From: CAWJPW01 sp963844845
GTDB lineage: Bacteria; Acidobacteriota; Thermoanaerobaculia; Thermoanaerobaculales; Sulfomarinibacteraceae
Length of the DNA: 64,000 nt
NCBI GenBank assembly: GCA_963844845.1
Contig: CAWJPW010000009.1
Location: forward strand, 62,001-126,000
Reading direction: 5' to 3'
A program made the position numbers and the translations under genes. The notes under the pieces are model-generated. The model was not told where the DNA came from, did not search any database, and was given only the letters and a program-made list of their open reading frames with translations. Within the stretch, counting starts at the first letter, position 1, and each line of letters opens with the position of its first letter. Positions 36,513 through 44,399 of this stretch are shown one piece after another.

Positions 36513-36787
36513 ACACGGCCTCGGCGGCGGCTCTGCGCCGTCGTCCGCACCACCCGGAGGGCGCCCTCCAACCGGGAGATGCGCCGGTTGCGTACCTGGA
36601 TACCGGGCAGATCTTCCAGGTCGACCTGCTCACCGCGGATCTCCCGCAGCTTCTTGTCGATCTCGAACTGGAGCTGATCGAGCTCGCTCGCCTCGAGCCG
36701 TTTGAGGCTCATCGCCGTCACCAGCGTGTAGCCCTCGCTGATCTGGCGCACCATGGCCGGAGCCGAGCCACCGATGAAGCTACCCAT
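36509..36787 (-). CDS. Small helical protein of unknown function
   Basis: 92 aa from ATG 36787, with AGGAGGG at good spacing. The start lies 8 bp inside the end of the preceding gene and the stop overlaps the next start, so it is translated in a coupled chain. After a Gly/Ser N terminus (GSFIGGSAPAMVRQISEGYT) there is a charged amphipathic helix (LKRLEASELDQLQFEIDKKL, about residues 28-47) likely to form a coiled coil, then a basic tail (QSRRRGRV). I do not recognise a family. It may be a structural partner of the pseudo-ABC protein. Confidence 0.65.
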   Translation of the reverse strand: MGSFIGGSAPAMVRQISEGYTLVTAMSLKRLEASELDQLQFEIDKKLREIRGEQVDLEDLPGIQVRNRRISRLEGALRVVRTTAQSRRRGRV

Positions 36788-37958
36788 AGCCACCCTCCTG
36801 CCGTTCTTCGCTCCGCAACTGATGCCCCCGCGGCGGCGCGCGGAGGCTACCGTGGCGCAGCTCCAGCACAGTCGTTGCACGGGCTGCCAGCTCACGGTCG
36901 GGCGTGAGCCAGAGCGCGGTGCGCCCCAACGAGGCGCGCACAACCGCGGCCCTCCAAAGCTCGGCCCGCATCGTGTTGACCCAGGGCATGGGATCGACGA
37001 TCACCACCAACCGGTAGTCAGAGGGGATCACCCGGGCCACCGCGAGGAGGAGCCGATGGAAGGCGTCGAGGGGCGCTCCGTCGAGACCGAGGATGACGCC
37101 TCCCAGCTCGCTCTCGACCTCGTCCAGGGCGCAGGCCTCGCGCACCCCGAGCAGGGTGTCGCGCGGGATGGCGCCTGAGACCAGCGCCGCCACGTTGTCG
37201 TCCACTCCTCCCGCTACAAAGGGCTCACCCGGCGCCACCAGCGCAACCAGGCGATCGCCCACGGCTGCCGCTTCGTCGTCCACCACGACCGCCCCGCCGG
37301 CCGGTGGCCGCCGCCCGGCCACGGCCCACGCGATGGCCTCTGCATCGGTTGTCGTATCGCACACCACGGCCAGCGACTCCCCGGGCTCCAGGGCAACCTC
37401 CAAAGGAGCAGTGCGGGGAACACCGCTATGGTCTCCAGCCACGAGCCGGTCGAGCCTGAGGCGGCCGGCGACCTCGCGAGTAGGCGGCCCCAAAGCGGCT
37501 GCTTGTTCACGACCTCCCGGAATCGGGACCATCCTGCGGGCGAGCACCAGCGCCACCGCCGGAGCCAACCACCCGCCTCGCTCCGGGCTGAGCAGATCGG
37601 GCACCAGCACGAACGCCCCACCGAACCCGGCAAGGGCGACAAGGTCGGCGGCATCGGGCCGACTTGAAGGACGCCGCCCCAGCGAGTACGCGACACCCGC
37701 CACCGTCGCAGCCAGGAGTACCCACGCCAGCGCCTCGGTGCGGGCGCCTGCCGCTGCCATTGCGCCGAGGCTCGCTGCTACCGCCGCGAGGGCGGCCCAG
37801 GGATCGGTGCGGCGGTGCCGCTGCCAGGGAGGATGCAGGAGGACGGCGACCGCCACCATCGCCGGTACCAGCCACGGCTGCCACCGGACGAGCCACGGCG
37901 CCGCTGCCAGCACCGCTACGTGCAACCAGCCCACCACCCCGTCACCTCGTGGGACCAT
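36780..37958 (-). CDS. Degenerate ABC-exporter-like membrane protein (pseudo-ATPase)
   Basis: 392 aa from ATG 37958 (TACCAT exactly 6 nt upstream, no Shine-Dalgarno). The N-terminal about 160 residues contain some four to six hydrophobic helices. The C-terminal about 190 residues follow the order of an ABC exporter nucleotide-binding domain: LEPGESLAVVCDTTTDAEAI replaces Walker A (no GxxGxGK[ST]), VALVAPGEPFVAGGVDDNVA replaces the Q-loop region (Gln lost), DGAPLDAFHRLLLAVARVIP replaces the LSGGQ signature, RLVVIVDPM is a Walker B without the catalytic Glu, and LTPDRELAARATTVLELRHG replaces the H-loop (His lost). All catalytic residues are missing while the fold pattern persists, so it should not hydrolyse ATP. 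Function unknown. Confidence 0.7.
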   Translation of the reverse strand: MVPRGDGVVGWLHVAVLAAAPWLVRWQPWLVPAMVAVAVLLHPPWQRHRRTDPWAALAAVAASLGAMAAAGARTEALAWVLLAATVAGVAYSLGRRPSSRPDAADLVALAGFGGAFVLVPDLLSPERGGWLAPAVALVLARRMVPIPGGREQAAALGPPTREVAGRLRLDRLVAGDHSGVPRTAPLEVALEPGESLAVVCDTTTDAEAIAWAVAGRRPPAGGAVVVDDEAAAVGDRLVALVAPGEPFVAGGVDDNVAALVSGAIPRDTLLGVREACALDEVESELGGVILGLDGAPLDAFHRLLLAVARVIPSDYRLVVIVDPMPWVNTMRAELWRAAVVRASLGRTALWLTPDRELAARATTVLELRHGSLRAPPRGHQLRSEERQEGGYG

Positions 37959-37964
37959 GGTGCG

Positions 37965-37970
37965 ATGGTA
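37965..37970 (-). promoter_or_regulatory. Leaderless-type -10 (TACCAT) for the pseudo-ABC operon
   Basis: TACCAT on the minus strand, exactly 6 nt before the ATG at 37958. No Shine-Dalgarno and no clear -35. Confidence 0.5.
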
Positions 37971-38008
37971 CCCCGCCGCGGGCGGCCGCACCAGCGCAGG
38001 GGAGCCTC

Positions 38009-38014
38009 TACAAT
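38009..38014 (+). promoter_or_regulatory. Candidate -10 (TACAAT) for the acyl-CoA dehydrogenase gene
   Basis: TACAAT 48 nt before the ATG. Unlike the leaderless cases, this gene has a Shine-Dalgarno (GGGGGGAG), so a short 5' leader of about 40 nt is expected. Confidence 0.45.
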
Positions 38015-38061
38015 GTGCACCAGCGTCAGACGGCCGCCGACAGCCCATCCCGGGGGGAGCC

Positions 38062-39246
38062 ATGACACGTTTCGAAGACCTCGACCTCTACCATCTCGAC
38101 GCGCTCCTGAGCGACGAGGAGCGGATGGTGCGCGACACCGTCCGCAGCTGGGTGCGAGAGCGGGTCCTGCCCGAGATCGAGCGCTGGGCCTGGGAGGAGC
38201 ACTTCCCCTGCGAGCTGGTGCCGGAGATGGCCGAGCTCGGGCTTCTCGGCAGCCCCTACCACGAGTACGGGCTGCCCGGGCTTGACGGCATCGCCTACGG
38301 GCTCATCAACCAGGAGCTGGAGCGCGGCGATTCGAGCCTGCGCTCCTTCGTCTCGGTCCAGACCTCGCTGGTGATGTACCCCATCCTCACCTGGGGAAGT
38401 GAGGTACAGAGGGAGCAGTGGATCCCGGCTCTGGCACGAGGCGAGGCGGTGGGGTGCTTCGGCCTCACCGAGCCCGACTTCGGCTCCAACCCGGGGTCCA
38501 TGCGCACACGAGCAGCACGCGATGGCACCTCCTTTGTGCTCAACGGCGCCAAGGCATGGATCACCAACGGCAGCATCGCCGACGTGGCGGTGGTGTGGGC
38601 GCAAACCGACGAAGGCATCCGCGGCTTTCTGGTGGAGCGCGGCACTCCCGGCTTCACCACCGTTGAGCATCGCGGCAAGTACTCGCTGCGGGCAGCGGTG
38701 ACGTCGCAGCTCGTCTTCGAAGACTGCCGTCTGGCTGCCGACGCGGTCCTGCCAGGTGCGCACGGGCTCGCCAGCGCGCTCTCGTGCCTCACCCAGGCCC
38801 GCTACGGCATCGCCTGGGGAGCCCTCGGGTCGGCCATGGCCACCTTCACCGCCGCCCTCGACTACGCGAAGACCCGCATCCAGTTCGGAGGCCAACCCAT
38901 TGCCGCGCATCAGATCCAGCAGTCGAAGCTGGTGTTCATGTACAACGAGATTCTCAAGGGGCAGCTGCTCGCCCTCCAGCTCGGACGCCTCAAGGACGCC
39001 GGCACCCTCAGTCACCAGGCGGTCTCTCTGGCGAAGCGGAACAATGTCTGGGTGGCGCGCGAGTGCGCCCGCCTGGCGCGCGAGATCCACGGCGCCAACG
39101 GCATCGTCAACGAGTACCCGATCATGCGCCATTTCATGAACATCGAGTCGGTCTACACCTACGAAGGGACACACGACATCCATACCCTGGTCCTGGGCGA
39201 GTACCTCACCGGCATACCTGCGTTCGACCCACCAGCCCGGGGCTGA
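38062..39246 (+). CDS. Acyl-CoA dehydrogenase, glutaryl-CoA dehydrogenase-like
   Basis: 394 aa from ATG 38062, preceded by GGGGGGAG. The acyl-CoA dehydrogenase fold is clear: FGLTEPDFGSNPGSM and FVLNGAKAWITNGSIADVAVV (flavin/substrate binding), RIQFGGQPIAAHQIQQSKLV, and the catalytic Glu in SVYTYEGTHDIHTLVLGEYL near residue 375. The YEGTHDIH...LTGIPAF ending and the EPDFGSNPGSM loop are closer to glutaryl-CoA dehydrogenases than to short- or medium-chain enzymes. That would oxidise and decarboxylate glutaryl-CoA from lysine or tryptophan breakdown, but no pathway partners lie nearby, so the substrate is tentative. FAD-dependent, cytoplasmic. Confidence 0.9.
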   Translation: MTRFEDLDLYHLDALLSDEERMVRDTVRSWVRERVLPEIERWAWEEHFPCELVPEMAELGLLGSPYHEYGLPGLDGIAYGLINQELERGDSSLRSFVSVQTSLVMYPILTWGSEVQREQWIPALARGEAVGCFGLTEPDFGSNPGSMRTRAARDGTSFVLNGAKAWITNGSIADVAVVWAQTDEGIRGFLVERGTPGFTTVEHRGKYSLRAAVTSQLVFEDCRLAADAVLPGAHGLASALSCLTQARYGIAWGALGSAMATFTAALDYAKTRIQFGGQPIAAHQIQQSKLVFMYNEILKGQLLALQLGRLKDAGTLSHQAVSLAKRNNVWVARECARLAREIHGANGIVNEYPIMRHFMNIESVYTYEGTHDIHTLVLGEYLTGIPAFDPPARG

Positions 39247-39255
39247 GCTCTCCGG

Positions 39256-39261
39256 TACAAT
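39256..39261 (+). promoter_or_regulatory. Leaderless-type -10 (TACAAT) for the GT39 gene
   Basis: TACAAT exactly 6 nt before the ATG at 39268; no Shine-Dalgarno. It begins 10 nt after the preceding stop codon. Confidence 0.6.
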
Positions 39262-39267
39262 CCGCCG

Positions 39268-40860
39268 ATGCCGATCCCTCGCGGTCTCATTCTCCTGGTG
39301 CTGCTCCTGGTCCTCGGGGGTGCGGTCTGGGGAGCTGTCCATCGCGATCCATGGGACCCGGACGAGACTCGGTACCTCGAGGTCGCCCACGAGATGACAG
39401 CCGCTGGCGGCAGTCCGTTCTTCCTGCGCTTCAATGGTCAACCGTACACCGACAAGCCGCCCCTCTTCTTCTGGCTCCTGGCGCCGGCGGCGGCACTCCT
39501 GGGCGCCCGCTCTGCGCTCGCCGGCACGCTCCCCTCGCTCCTCGCCCTGCTCGGACTCGCCTGGGCCACCGTGCGGCTCGGACGCCGCGCCGGCCTCGAC
39601 CCTCCCGTCTCCCGCTGGGGCGTCCTCCTCACGGTGACCTCCCTCCTCCCGGCGCTGCTCACCGGCGGCTGTCGCATGGACCTGCTCTTCGCCGTCTTCT
39701 GCGTCCTCGCACTCGAGCGCCTGGTGGGGCTGGCCGACTCCCATCCGCATCCGTCAGATCACCTGATGCTCTGGCTGTGGATCGCTCTCGGCGTGCTCAC
39801 AAAAGGGCCTCTCGCCCTGGTGCTTCCCCTCCTGGCGACAGTCCTGCTGCTGCCCACCTCGGCCCGGACGCTGCGCCGGGCTCTGGTCGGCTGGGGACCC
39901 ATCCTGACCCTCGCCATCCTCGCCGTGTGGCTCGTGCCTGCCGCCGTCATCGGCGGGATGGAGTGGGTGGAAACCGTGGTCGTCCACCAGAGCGCCGGCC
40001 GGGTGGTGAGCTCGTTCGCACACCGGGAGCCGTGGTGGTACCACCTCGCGGTGCTGCCCCTCACGCTCCTGCCATGGTCGTTCGCCGTGCTCATGGGCGT
40101 ACTCGGCGCCCTCAGCCAGCGTCATGCCCTGCCCGAGCGAGCGCGTCTGCTCCCGGCATATGGCGTCGGCACGCTGGGGTTCCTTACGCTGCTGTCGGGT
40201 AAGACCTTCCTCTACCCCTTGCCGCTCTTCGCCCCAGCCGGTCTCGTCGCCGCCTGGTGGCTGCTGCGCCAACCGCGCGCCGCCGGTCCCCGCGTCGCCG
40301 TGGCCGGCGGCGGCGTCGCCGTCACCATCGTGGGTGCGGGGCTCGCCATCGTCGCGTCCCACCGCGCCGACATGGGCCTCTCGCTCGCGCAGGCGGCCCT
40401 GCTCGCGGCATCGCTGGTCGTGCCCGGGTTGCTGGCAGCCGTAGCGGCGGCTCGCGACCGTCTGCGCACGGCTCTCGCCATGCTCGTTCTCGCGGTGCCG
40501 CTCTTCGCCGCGTTCGGAGTTCAAACCCTCGTGCCTCCGTTCAACACACTGCTGTCGCTCCGTCCCTTCGGCCGGGCCTATCGGGCGGCGGCACCGCCCA
40601 GCACTCGCGGAGCCGCGTTCGAGCGTGTCCAACCGGGTTTCATCCTCTTCACCGGCCGCTTCTTCGACGAGCTCGACACATTGGGCTCCCTGAACAATGC
40701 CCTCGACGCAGGACGGGTCGTCGCCGCGGATGACGCCGCGGCAAGCCGGGTCGCCGGCGAGAACGGGGAGGCATGGCGGGTGCTGGTGAAGATCCCCTAC
40801 CGACACAGCAGCATACTGCTCCTGGACCGTCCGCCGGACCTGACCGCGGCGCGCGACTGA
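39268..40860 (+). CDS. Glycosyltransferase family 39 / ArnT-like membrane protein
   Basis: 530 aa. The N-terminal loop DPWDPDETRYLEVAHEMTA near residue 30-48 contains the conserved Asp-Glu pair of the PMT_2/ArnT family, followed by GQPYTDKPPLFFWLLAPAAA. About eleven to thirteen membrane helices fill residues 70-420, with a soluble C-terminal part of about 110 residues. These enzymes transfer a sugar from a polyprenyl-phosphate donor to lipid A, proteins or glycans on the periplasmic face. The donor and acceptor cannot be predicted. It ends with a strong terminator about 113 bp downstream. Confidence 0.9.
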   Translation: MPIPRGLILLVLLLVLGGAVWGAVHRDPWDPDETRYLEVAHEMTAAGGSPFFLRFNGQPYTDKPPLFFWLLAPAAALLGARSALAGTLPSLLALLGLAWATVRLGRRAGLDPPVSRWGVLLTVTSLLPALLTGGCRMDLLFAVFCVLALERLVGLADSHPHPSDHLMLWLWIALGVLTKGPLALVLPLLATVLLLPTSARTLRRALVGWGPILTLAILAVWLVPAAVIGGMEWVETVVVHQSAGRVVSSFAHREPWWYHLAVLPLTLLPWSFAVLMGVLGALSQRHALPERARLLPAYGVGTLGFLTLLSGKTFLYPLPLFAPAGLVAAWWLLRQPRAAGPRVAVAGGGVAVTIVGAGLAIVASHRADMGLSLAQAALLAASLVVPGLLAAVAAARDRLRTALAMLVLAVPLFAAFGVQTLVPPFNTLLSLRPFGRAYRAAAPPSTRGAAFERVQPGFILFTGRFFDELDTLGSLNNALDAGRVVAADDAAASRVAGENGEAWRVLVKIPYRHSSILLLDRPPDLTAARD

Positions 40861-40906
40861 GCATCTGTAACTTTTGCCCCCCGTCCGGCGTATCAACGCT
40901 CGAAGG

Positions 40907-40933
40907 CCTCACACCGTATAACCGGATGTGAGG
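40907..40933. other. Stable bulged hairpin after the GT39 gene
   Basis: CCTCACACCG (40907-40916) pairs with CGG-A-TGTGAGG (40923-40933): ten base pairs with one bulged A and a TATAAC loop. There is no T-tract, so it is not a classical terminator; it may protect the mRNA 3' end or be part of the repeat-rich intergenic region. Confidence 0.45.
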
Positions 40934-40972
40934 GCAAGCGAACACGCACCTTCACCAACCTCCTCCTTCCTC

Positions 40973-40998
40973 AGGCTCCTTCGGGAGCCTCCTTTTTG
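40973..40998 (+). terminator. Rho-independent terminator of the GT39 gene
   Basis: AGGCTCC-TTCG-GGAGCCT (a 7-bp stem closed by a UUCG-type tetraloop) followed by CCTTTTTG. Confidence 0.9.
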
Positions 40999-41051
40999 CC
41001 CGGACACTCCGCCCGCGGCCACCGAATCGCACGGGGGCGGACTCCGTAGCC

Positions 41052-41216
41052 AGTGTCCTGATTGGGAAGTCCTATGTGCTATTCGGGGAGTCAGCGCGGT
41101 TCCTGGCAAGGCGCGACGACGCAGTCGTAGTCTGACTACTTCAAGGAGTCGCAACGCCACCAGGGGCCGCGATGGCCCGCCAGGAGTGCATCGGGATTTT
41201 CCAAACAGGACACTAG
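41052..41216. repeat. ACTAGT-type terminal-inverted-repeat element, copy A
   Basis: AGTGTCCTGATTGGGAAGTC at the left end and TTTTCCAAACAGGACACTAG at the right end are imperfect inverted repeats. The interior (TTCCTGGCAAGGCGCGACGACG...) matches the copies at 42752, 52750 and 52910. In this copy the hairpin GTAGT-CTG-ACTAC (41127-41139) replaces GTAGC-AAC-GCTAC of the others, a compensatory C-G to T-A change. Confidence 0.85.
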
Positions 41217-41233
41217 GAAACCGAGAGCGAGTG

Positions 41234-41239
41234 TAAGCT
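41234..41239 (+). promoter_or_regulatory. Leaderless-type -10 (TAAGCT) for aroDE
   Basis: TAAGCT exactly 6 nt before the ATG at 41246; no Shine-Dalgarno. Confidence 0.5.
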
Positions 41240-41245
41240 CGCGTC

Positions 41246-42751
41246 ATGCAGGTCATCGCCACGTTGACGCCCGAAGCAGGGCGCGCTCCCCTCGCAGCAC
41301 TTGGTTCACCCCCGGTTGGTACCGATCTCGTCGAGCTCCGGCTCGACCTCTTCCCGGAGCTCGACCCAGCCAGCGCCACCGCGGCGTGTCCGCTGCCGCT
41401 GCTCGCCACCCTGCGATCGGCAGCCGACGGAGGGCGCGGCCCCGACGACCCCGCGGCTCGCACCGCTCAGCTGCAAAAGGCGCGAGATGCGGGCGTGGCG
41501 CTCCTCGATCTCGAGCTCGACCGCGACCTCCCGCTCGTGGGTCGTCTGGGGCTCGAGCCCGAGAGGATCGTGGTGTCATGGCACGATCACCACGGCACGC
41601 CGCCCGACCTCGAGGAGGTCTGCTCCCGCCTCGCCGCGACCTCGGCGCGCTGGCTCAAGGTGGTACCCACCGCCCACTCCTTGGGCGATCTGCTCCGGGT
41701 ACTCGCCCTCCATCGGAGCTTCAACCACGGGCGGGCCCACCGAAGGCGTCTCCTGGCTTTCGCCATGGGAGCGGCCGGCCAGGCCAGCCGCTACCTCTCG
41801 CCCCTTCTCGGACCGCCGATTACCTTCGCGGCCTGGGATCCGGCGCGGCCCGCTGCTCCCGGCCAACCCGGCGCGGCACAGCTACGTGGCGCCGTGGGCC
41901 ATCTCGCCGGCCCGCCCCAGAGGCTCTTCGGGGTCGTTGGGGCTGACGTCTCACGAAGCTTGAGCCCCCTGCTCCACGGCGCGGGCTACGCCGCCATGGG
42001 GCTCCCCTACGCACTGCTCCCGTTCAGTGTGCCGAGCTCTGCCGAGCTTCCGCAGCTCTTCACGCCGCGGGGCGAGTCGGCCCTCGACGCCCTCGGCCTC
42101 CCGCTCTGGGGCCTTGCCGTCACCACACCGCACAAGGCAGCGGCCGCCGCGGCCGCGACCGTGGCCGCGCCGCGGGTGCGGCGAGCCGGGGCAGCCAACA
42201 CGCTCCTTCTTCGGCCCGGTCAGGTGCTGGCCGACAACACCGACGCCGACGGCGTGGTGGCCGCGCTCGTCGGCGCCGGGCTCGCGCTGACCGAGGTGAG
42301 CGCCCTGGTGCAGGGGACCGGCGGTGCCGGTCGCGGCGCCGCAGTGGGCCTGCACCTCGCCGGCGCTGATGTCTGGCTCCGCGGCCGTGACGGCGAGCGC
42401 ACCCGGGCCACCGCCACACGCCTCGAGGTCGGCTGCCTTCCGCCGGAACCTGCCTCCCGCGCCTTCAAGGTGCTCGTCAACGCCACACCCCTGGGCAGCC
42501 TCGAGGACGATCCCAGCCCCTTCTCTCGCGCCGAGGTCGCCGCCGCGGCGGCGGTGGTGGACATGGTCTACGCCGACCACCGCCCCGCCCTCGCCGACCT
42601 CGCGGCAGACGCTGGCGTCGCTTACGTGGGTGGCTGCGAAGTCCTGCTGCACCAAGGGCTCGCCCAGTTCGCGGCGTTCACGGGAACGATGCCGCCGAGA
42701 GAGGTGATGCGCGCAGCCTTGGGAAAGAGCGACGAGATGGTGGGTCGATGA
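41246..42751 (+). CDS. aroDE: Bifunctional 3-dehydroquinate dehydratase (type I) / shikimate dehydrogenase
   Basis: 501 aa fusion. Residues about 1-215 are type I dehydroquinase: VELRLDLFP, SWHDHHGTP (catalytic His near 113) and the Schiff-base Lys138 in WLKVVPTAHS. Residues about 228-501 are shikimate dehydrogenase: ADVSRSLSPLLHGAGYAAMG, VTTPHK with catalytic Lys about 297, ANTLL...ADNTDADGVV, and GTGGAGRGAAVGLHLAGADVW for NADPH. It catalyses two consecutive steps of the shikimate pathway. The combination is known from plants, Chlamydia and scattered bacteria, and is uncommon elsewhere. The sequence is unusually Ala-rich. The whole intergenic space after it is a repeat copy. Confidence 0.93.
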   Translation: MQVIATLTPEAGRAPLAALGSPPVGTDLVELRLDLFPELDPASATAACPLPLLATLRSAADGGRGPDDPAARTAQLQKARDAGVALLDLELDRDLPLVGRLGLEPERIVVSWHDHHGTPPDLEEVCSRLAATSARWLKVVPTAHSLGDLLRVLALHRSFNHGRAHRRRLLAFAMGAAGQASRYLSPLLGPPITFAAWDPARPAAPGQPGAAQLRGAVGHLAGPPQRLFGVVGADVSRSLSPLLHGAGYAAMGLPYALLPFSVPSSAELPQLFTPRGESALDALGLPLWGLAVTTPHKAAAAAAATVAAPRVRRAGAANTLLLRPGQVLADNTDADGVVAALVGAGLALTEVSALVQGTGGAGRGAAVGLHLAGADVWLRGRDGERTRATATRLEVGCLPPEPASRAFKVLVNATPLGSLEDDPSPFSRAEVAAAAAVVDMVYADHRPALADLAADAGVAYVGGCEVLLHQGLAQFAAFTGTMPPREVMRAALGKSDEMVGR

Positions 42752-42918
42752 GGTTCCCCGCACCTCGGAAGTCCGATGTGCTCGTCGCTCAGGCAGCGTG
42801 TTTCCTGGCAAGGCGCGACGACGAAGTTGTAGCAACGCTACTTCGAGGAGGAGCAACGCAGCCAGGGGCCACGATGGCAAGCAAATAGTCCATTGCGATT
42901 TTCCAAACAGCACACGAG
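42752..42918. repeat. ACTAGT-type element, copy B
   Basis: It fills the entire space between the aroDE stop (42751) and the trpS stop (42919). The left end is decayed (TTCCCCGCACCTCGGAAGTC), while the right end (GATTTTCCAAACAGCACACG) and the core are well kept. The core carries ACGAC-GAA-GTTGT and GTAGC-AAC-GCTAC hairpins. Confidence 0.8.
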
Positions 42919-43884
42919 TCAGCGCAACCCGACCACCTCGCGGACGCGGTCCATGAGCGGCACAATGACCTCGCGAGCGCGGGTCGCTCCGTCGGTGAGC
43001 ACCTGCGCCACCGCCGCCGGATCGCGTTCCAGCTCTGCGTAGCGTGCCCGGGCCTCGCCGAAGGTGTCGAGGTAATAGGCGAGCAGGCGTTTCTTCAGCT
43101 CGCCGTAGCCGGTTCCACCCTCGTCGAACGAACGCTCCACCCACGCCTGCTCGTCGGCGGGGGCGAACAGCTTGAGCAGATGATACAACGCGTTGTCCTG
43201 CTTCGGCTTGGGCTCCTCGACCGGAGTCGAGTCGGTGACCACCGACATGATCCGCTTGCGGACCTCCTTCTCCGGCGCGAAGAGATCGATGGTGTTGCCG
43301 TAGGACTTGCTCATCTTGCGGCCGTCGACGCCCGGCACCACCGCCACCTCGTCAAGGATGAGGGGATCCGGCATTGCAAACACCTCGGCCCCGAAGGTGG
43401 TGTGGAAGGCCGTGACGATATCGCGGGTCACCTCGAGGTGCTGCTTCTGATCCTTGCCAACCGGCACCAGGTCCGCGCTGACGATGATGATGTCTGCCGC
43501 CATCAGCACAGGGTACGCGAAGAGCCCGTGGCTGGGGACGGTCCCTTGTGCCACCTTGTCCTTGTAGGAGTGGCATCGCTGCAGCAGTCCCATCCCTGTG
43601 ACCGTGGAGAGGATCCACTGCAGCTCGGGGATCTCGGGCACGTCCGACTGGCGATAGAGGACAGCACGCCGAGGGTCGAGTCCGAGCGCCAGGAAGGCGG
43701 TGGCGACGCCGTTGACATAGCTGCGCAACCGCTCGCTGTCCTGGACGGTTGTGAGGGCGTGGAGATCGGCGAGGAAGTAGAAGCACTCGTGCCCGGCCTG
43801 CAGCTGGACGAACTGCCGGATCGCGCCGAAGTAGTTGCCGATGTGGAGAATGCCCGAGGGCTGCACGCCCGAGAGAACCCGCAT
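42919..43884 (-). CDS. trpS: Tryptophanyl-tRNA synthetase
   Basis: 321 aa from ATG 43884, with an AAGGAGG Shine-Dalgarno. Class I synthetase: SGVQPSGILHIGNYFGAIRQ includes the HIGH-type motif (HIGN), and GVDGRKMSKSYGN the KMSKS motif near residue 195. The remaining landmarks (YFLADLHALT, HLEVTRDIV, CHSYKDK) and the length are those of bacterial TrpRS. It charges tRNA-Trp in the cytoplasm. It lies downstream of a terminator, so it is probably transcribed from its own promoter. Its stop codon abuts repeat copy B. Confidence 0.96.
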   Translation of the reverse strand: MRVLSGVQPSGILHIGNYFGAIRQFVQLQAGHECFYFLADLHALTTVQDSERLRSYVNGVATAFLALGLDPRRAVLYRQSDVPEIPELQWILSTVTGMGLLQRCHSYKDKVAQGTVPSHGLFAYPVLMAADIIIVSADLVPVGKDQKQHLEVTRDIVTAFHTTFGAEVFAMPDPLILDEVAVVPGVDGRKMSKSYGNTIDLFAPEKEVRKRIMSVVTDSTPVEEPKPKQDNALYHLLKLFAPADEQAWVERSFDEGGTGYGELKKRLLAYYLDTFGEARARYAELERDPAAVAQVLTDGATRAREVIVPLMDRVREVVGLR

Positions 43885-43999
43885 GACGCCTCCTTGCGGC
43901 GCGCATGATACCACCCAGCCGGACTGCCCGCGGGAGCTCGTGCCGGCGGGGAGACCCCGCCGAGGCCGCAGCCCGGTCAACGCACCGGGCACAGCCCTC

Positions 44000-44030
44000 A
44001 AAAAAGCTGAGGACCGGCCGCCGCCGGTCC
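44000..44030 (-). terminator. Rho-independent terminator of the ferredoxin gene
   Basis: On the minus strand GGACCGGC pairs with GCCGGTCC (44011-44018 with 44023-44030), followed after five bases by TTTTTT (44000-44005). It lies 27 bp after the ferredoxin stop. Confidence 0.75.
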
Positions 44031-44056
44031 CCGGAGTGCTCGAGCTGTCAGGAAGG

Positions 44057-44296
44057 CTACACGTCCTCGCCGTCCTCGCCGATGGCCTCGACGGGGCACG
44101 ACTCCACCGCTTCCTGGCACTGCTCCTCTTCCTCGTCGGTCTCGGGCTGCTTGAAGACGTAGGAGTAGCCCTCGTCCTCGTTTGCCCGGAAGTTGTTGGG
44201 GGCAGTGGTCCGGCACACATCGCAGTCGATGCAGCTCGAGTCCACGTAGTACTTGCCAGCTACGCTGTCCGGCACCTTGTCGGTAGGATCCGCCAT
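44057..44296 (-). CDS. Single-cluster 4Fe-4S ferredoxin
   Basis: 79 aa from ATG 44296 with AAAGGAGAG upstream. SCIDCDVCRTTAPNNF provides three Cys (CxxCxxC) and CPVEAIGEDGE the fourth, so a single [4Fe-4S] (or [3Fe-4S]) cluster is expected. The rest is strongly acidic (PETDEEEEQCQEAVESC), as usual for small soluble ferredoxins. It is a cytoplasmic electron carrier with unknown partners; radical SAM enzymes such as EpmB are possible clients. A clear terminator follows. Confidence 0.93.
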   Translation of the reverse strand: MADPTDKVPDSVAGKYYVDSSCIDCDVCRTTAPNNFRANEDEGYSYVFKQPETDEEEEQCQEAVESCPVEAIGEDGEDV

Positions 44297-44399
44297 TCTG
44301 TCTCTCCTTTTCCCCCGAGCAAGGGCGGGGGTCCATCTTCGGTCGGGGCAGATGCTAGCCACCCCATCCGGGGTTGTCAATCTCGCCGCCCCCGGCCGC

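Larger units (their letters stand above)
40861..41245. other. 385-bp gene-free stretch: hairpin, terminator and one repeat copy
   Basis: This gap between the GT39 gene and aroDE holds, in order, a bulged hairpin at 40907-40933, a classical terminator at 40973-40998, about 55 bp with nothing I recognise, a full ACTAGT-type repeat (41052-41216), and a TAAGCT hexamer 6 nt before the aroDE start. No ORF in it is convincing. Confidence 0.8.

Noticed and set aside
36780..37958. Active ABC exporter
   Set aside because: Walker A Lys, Q-loop Gln, LSGGQ, catalytic Glu and H-loop His are all missing.
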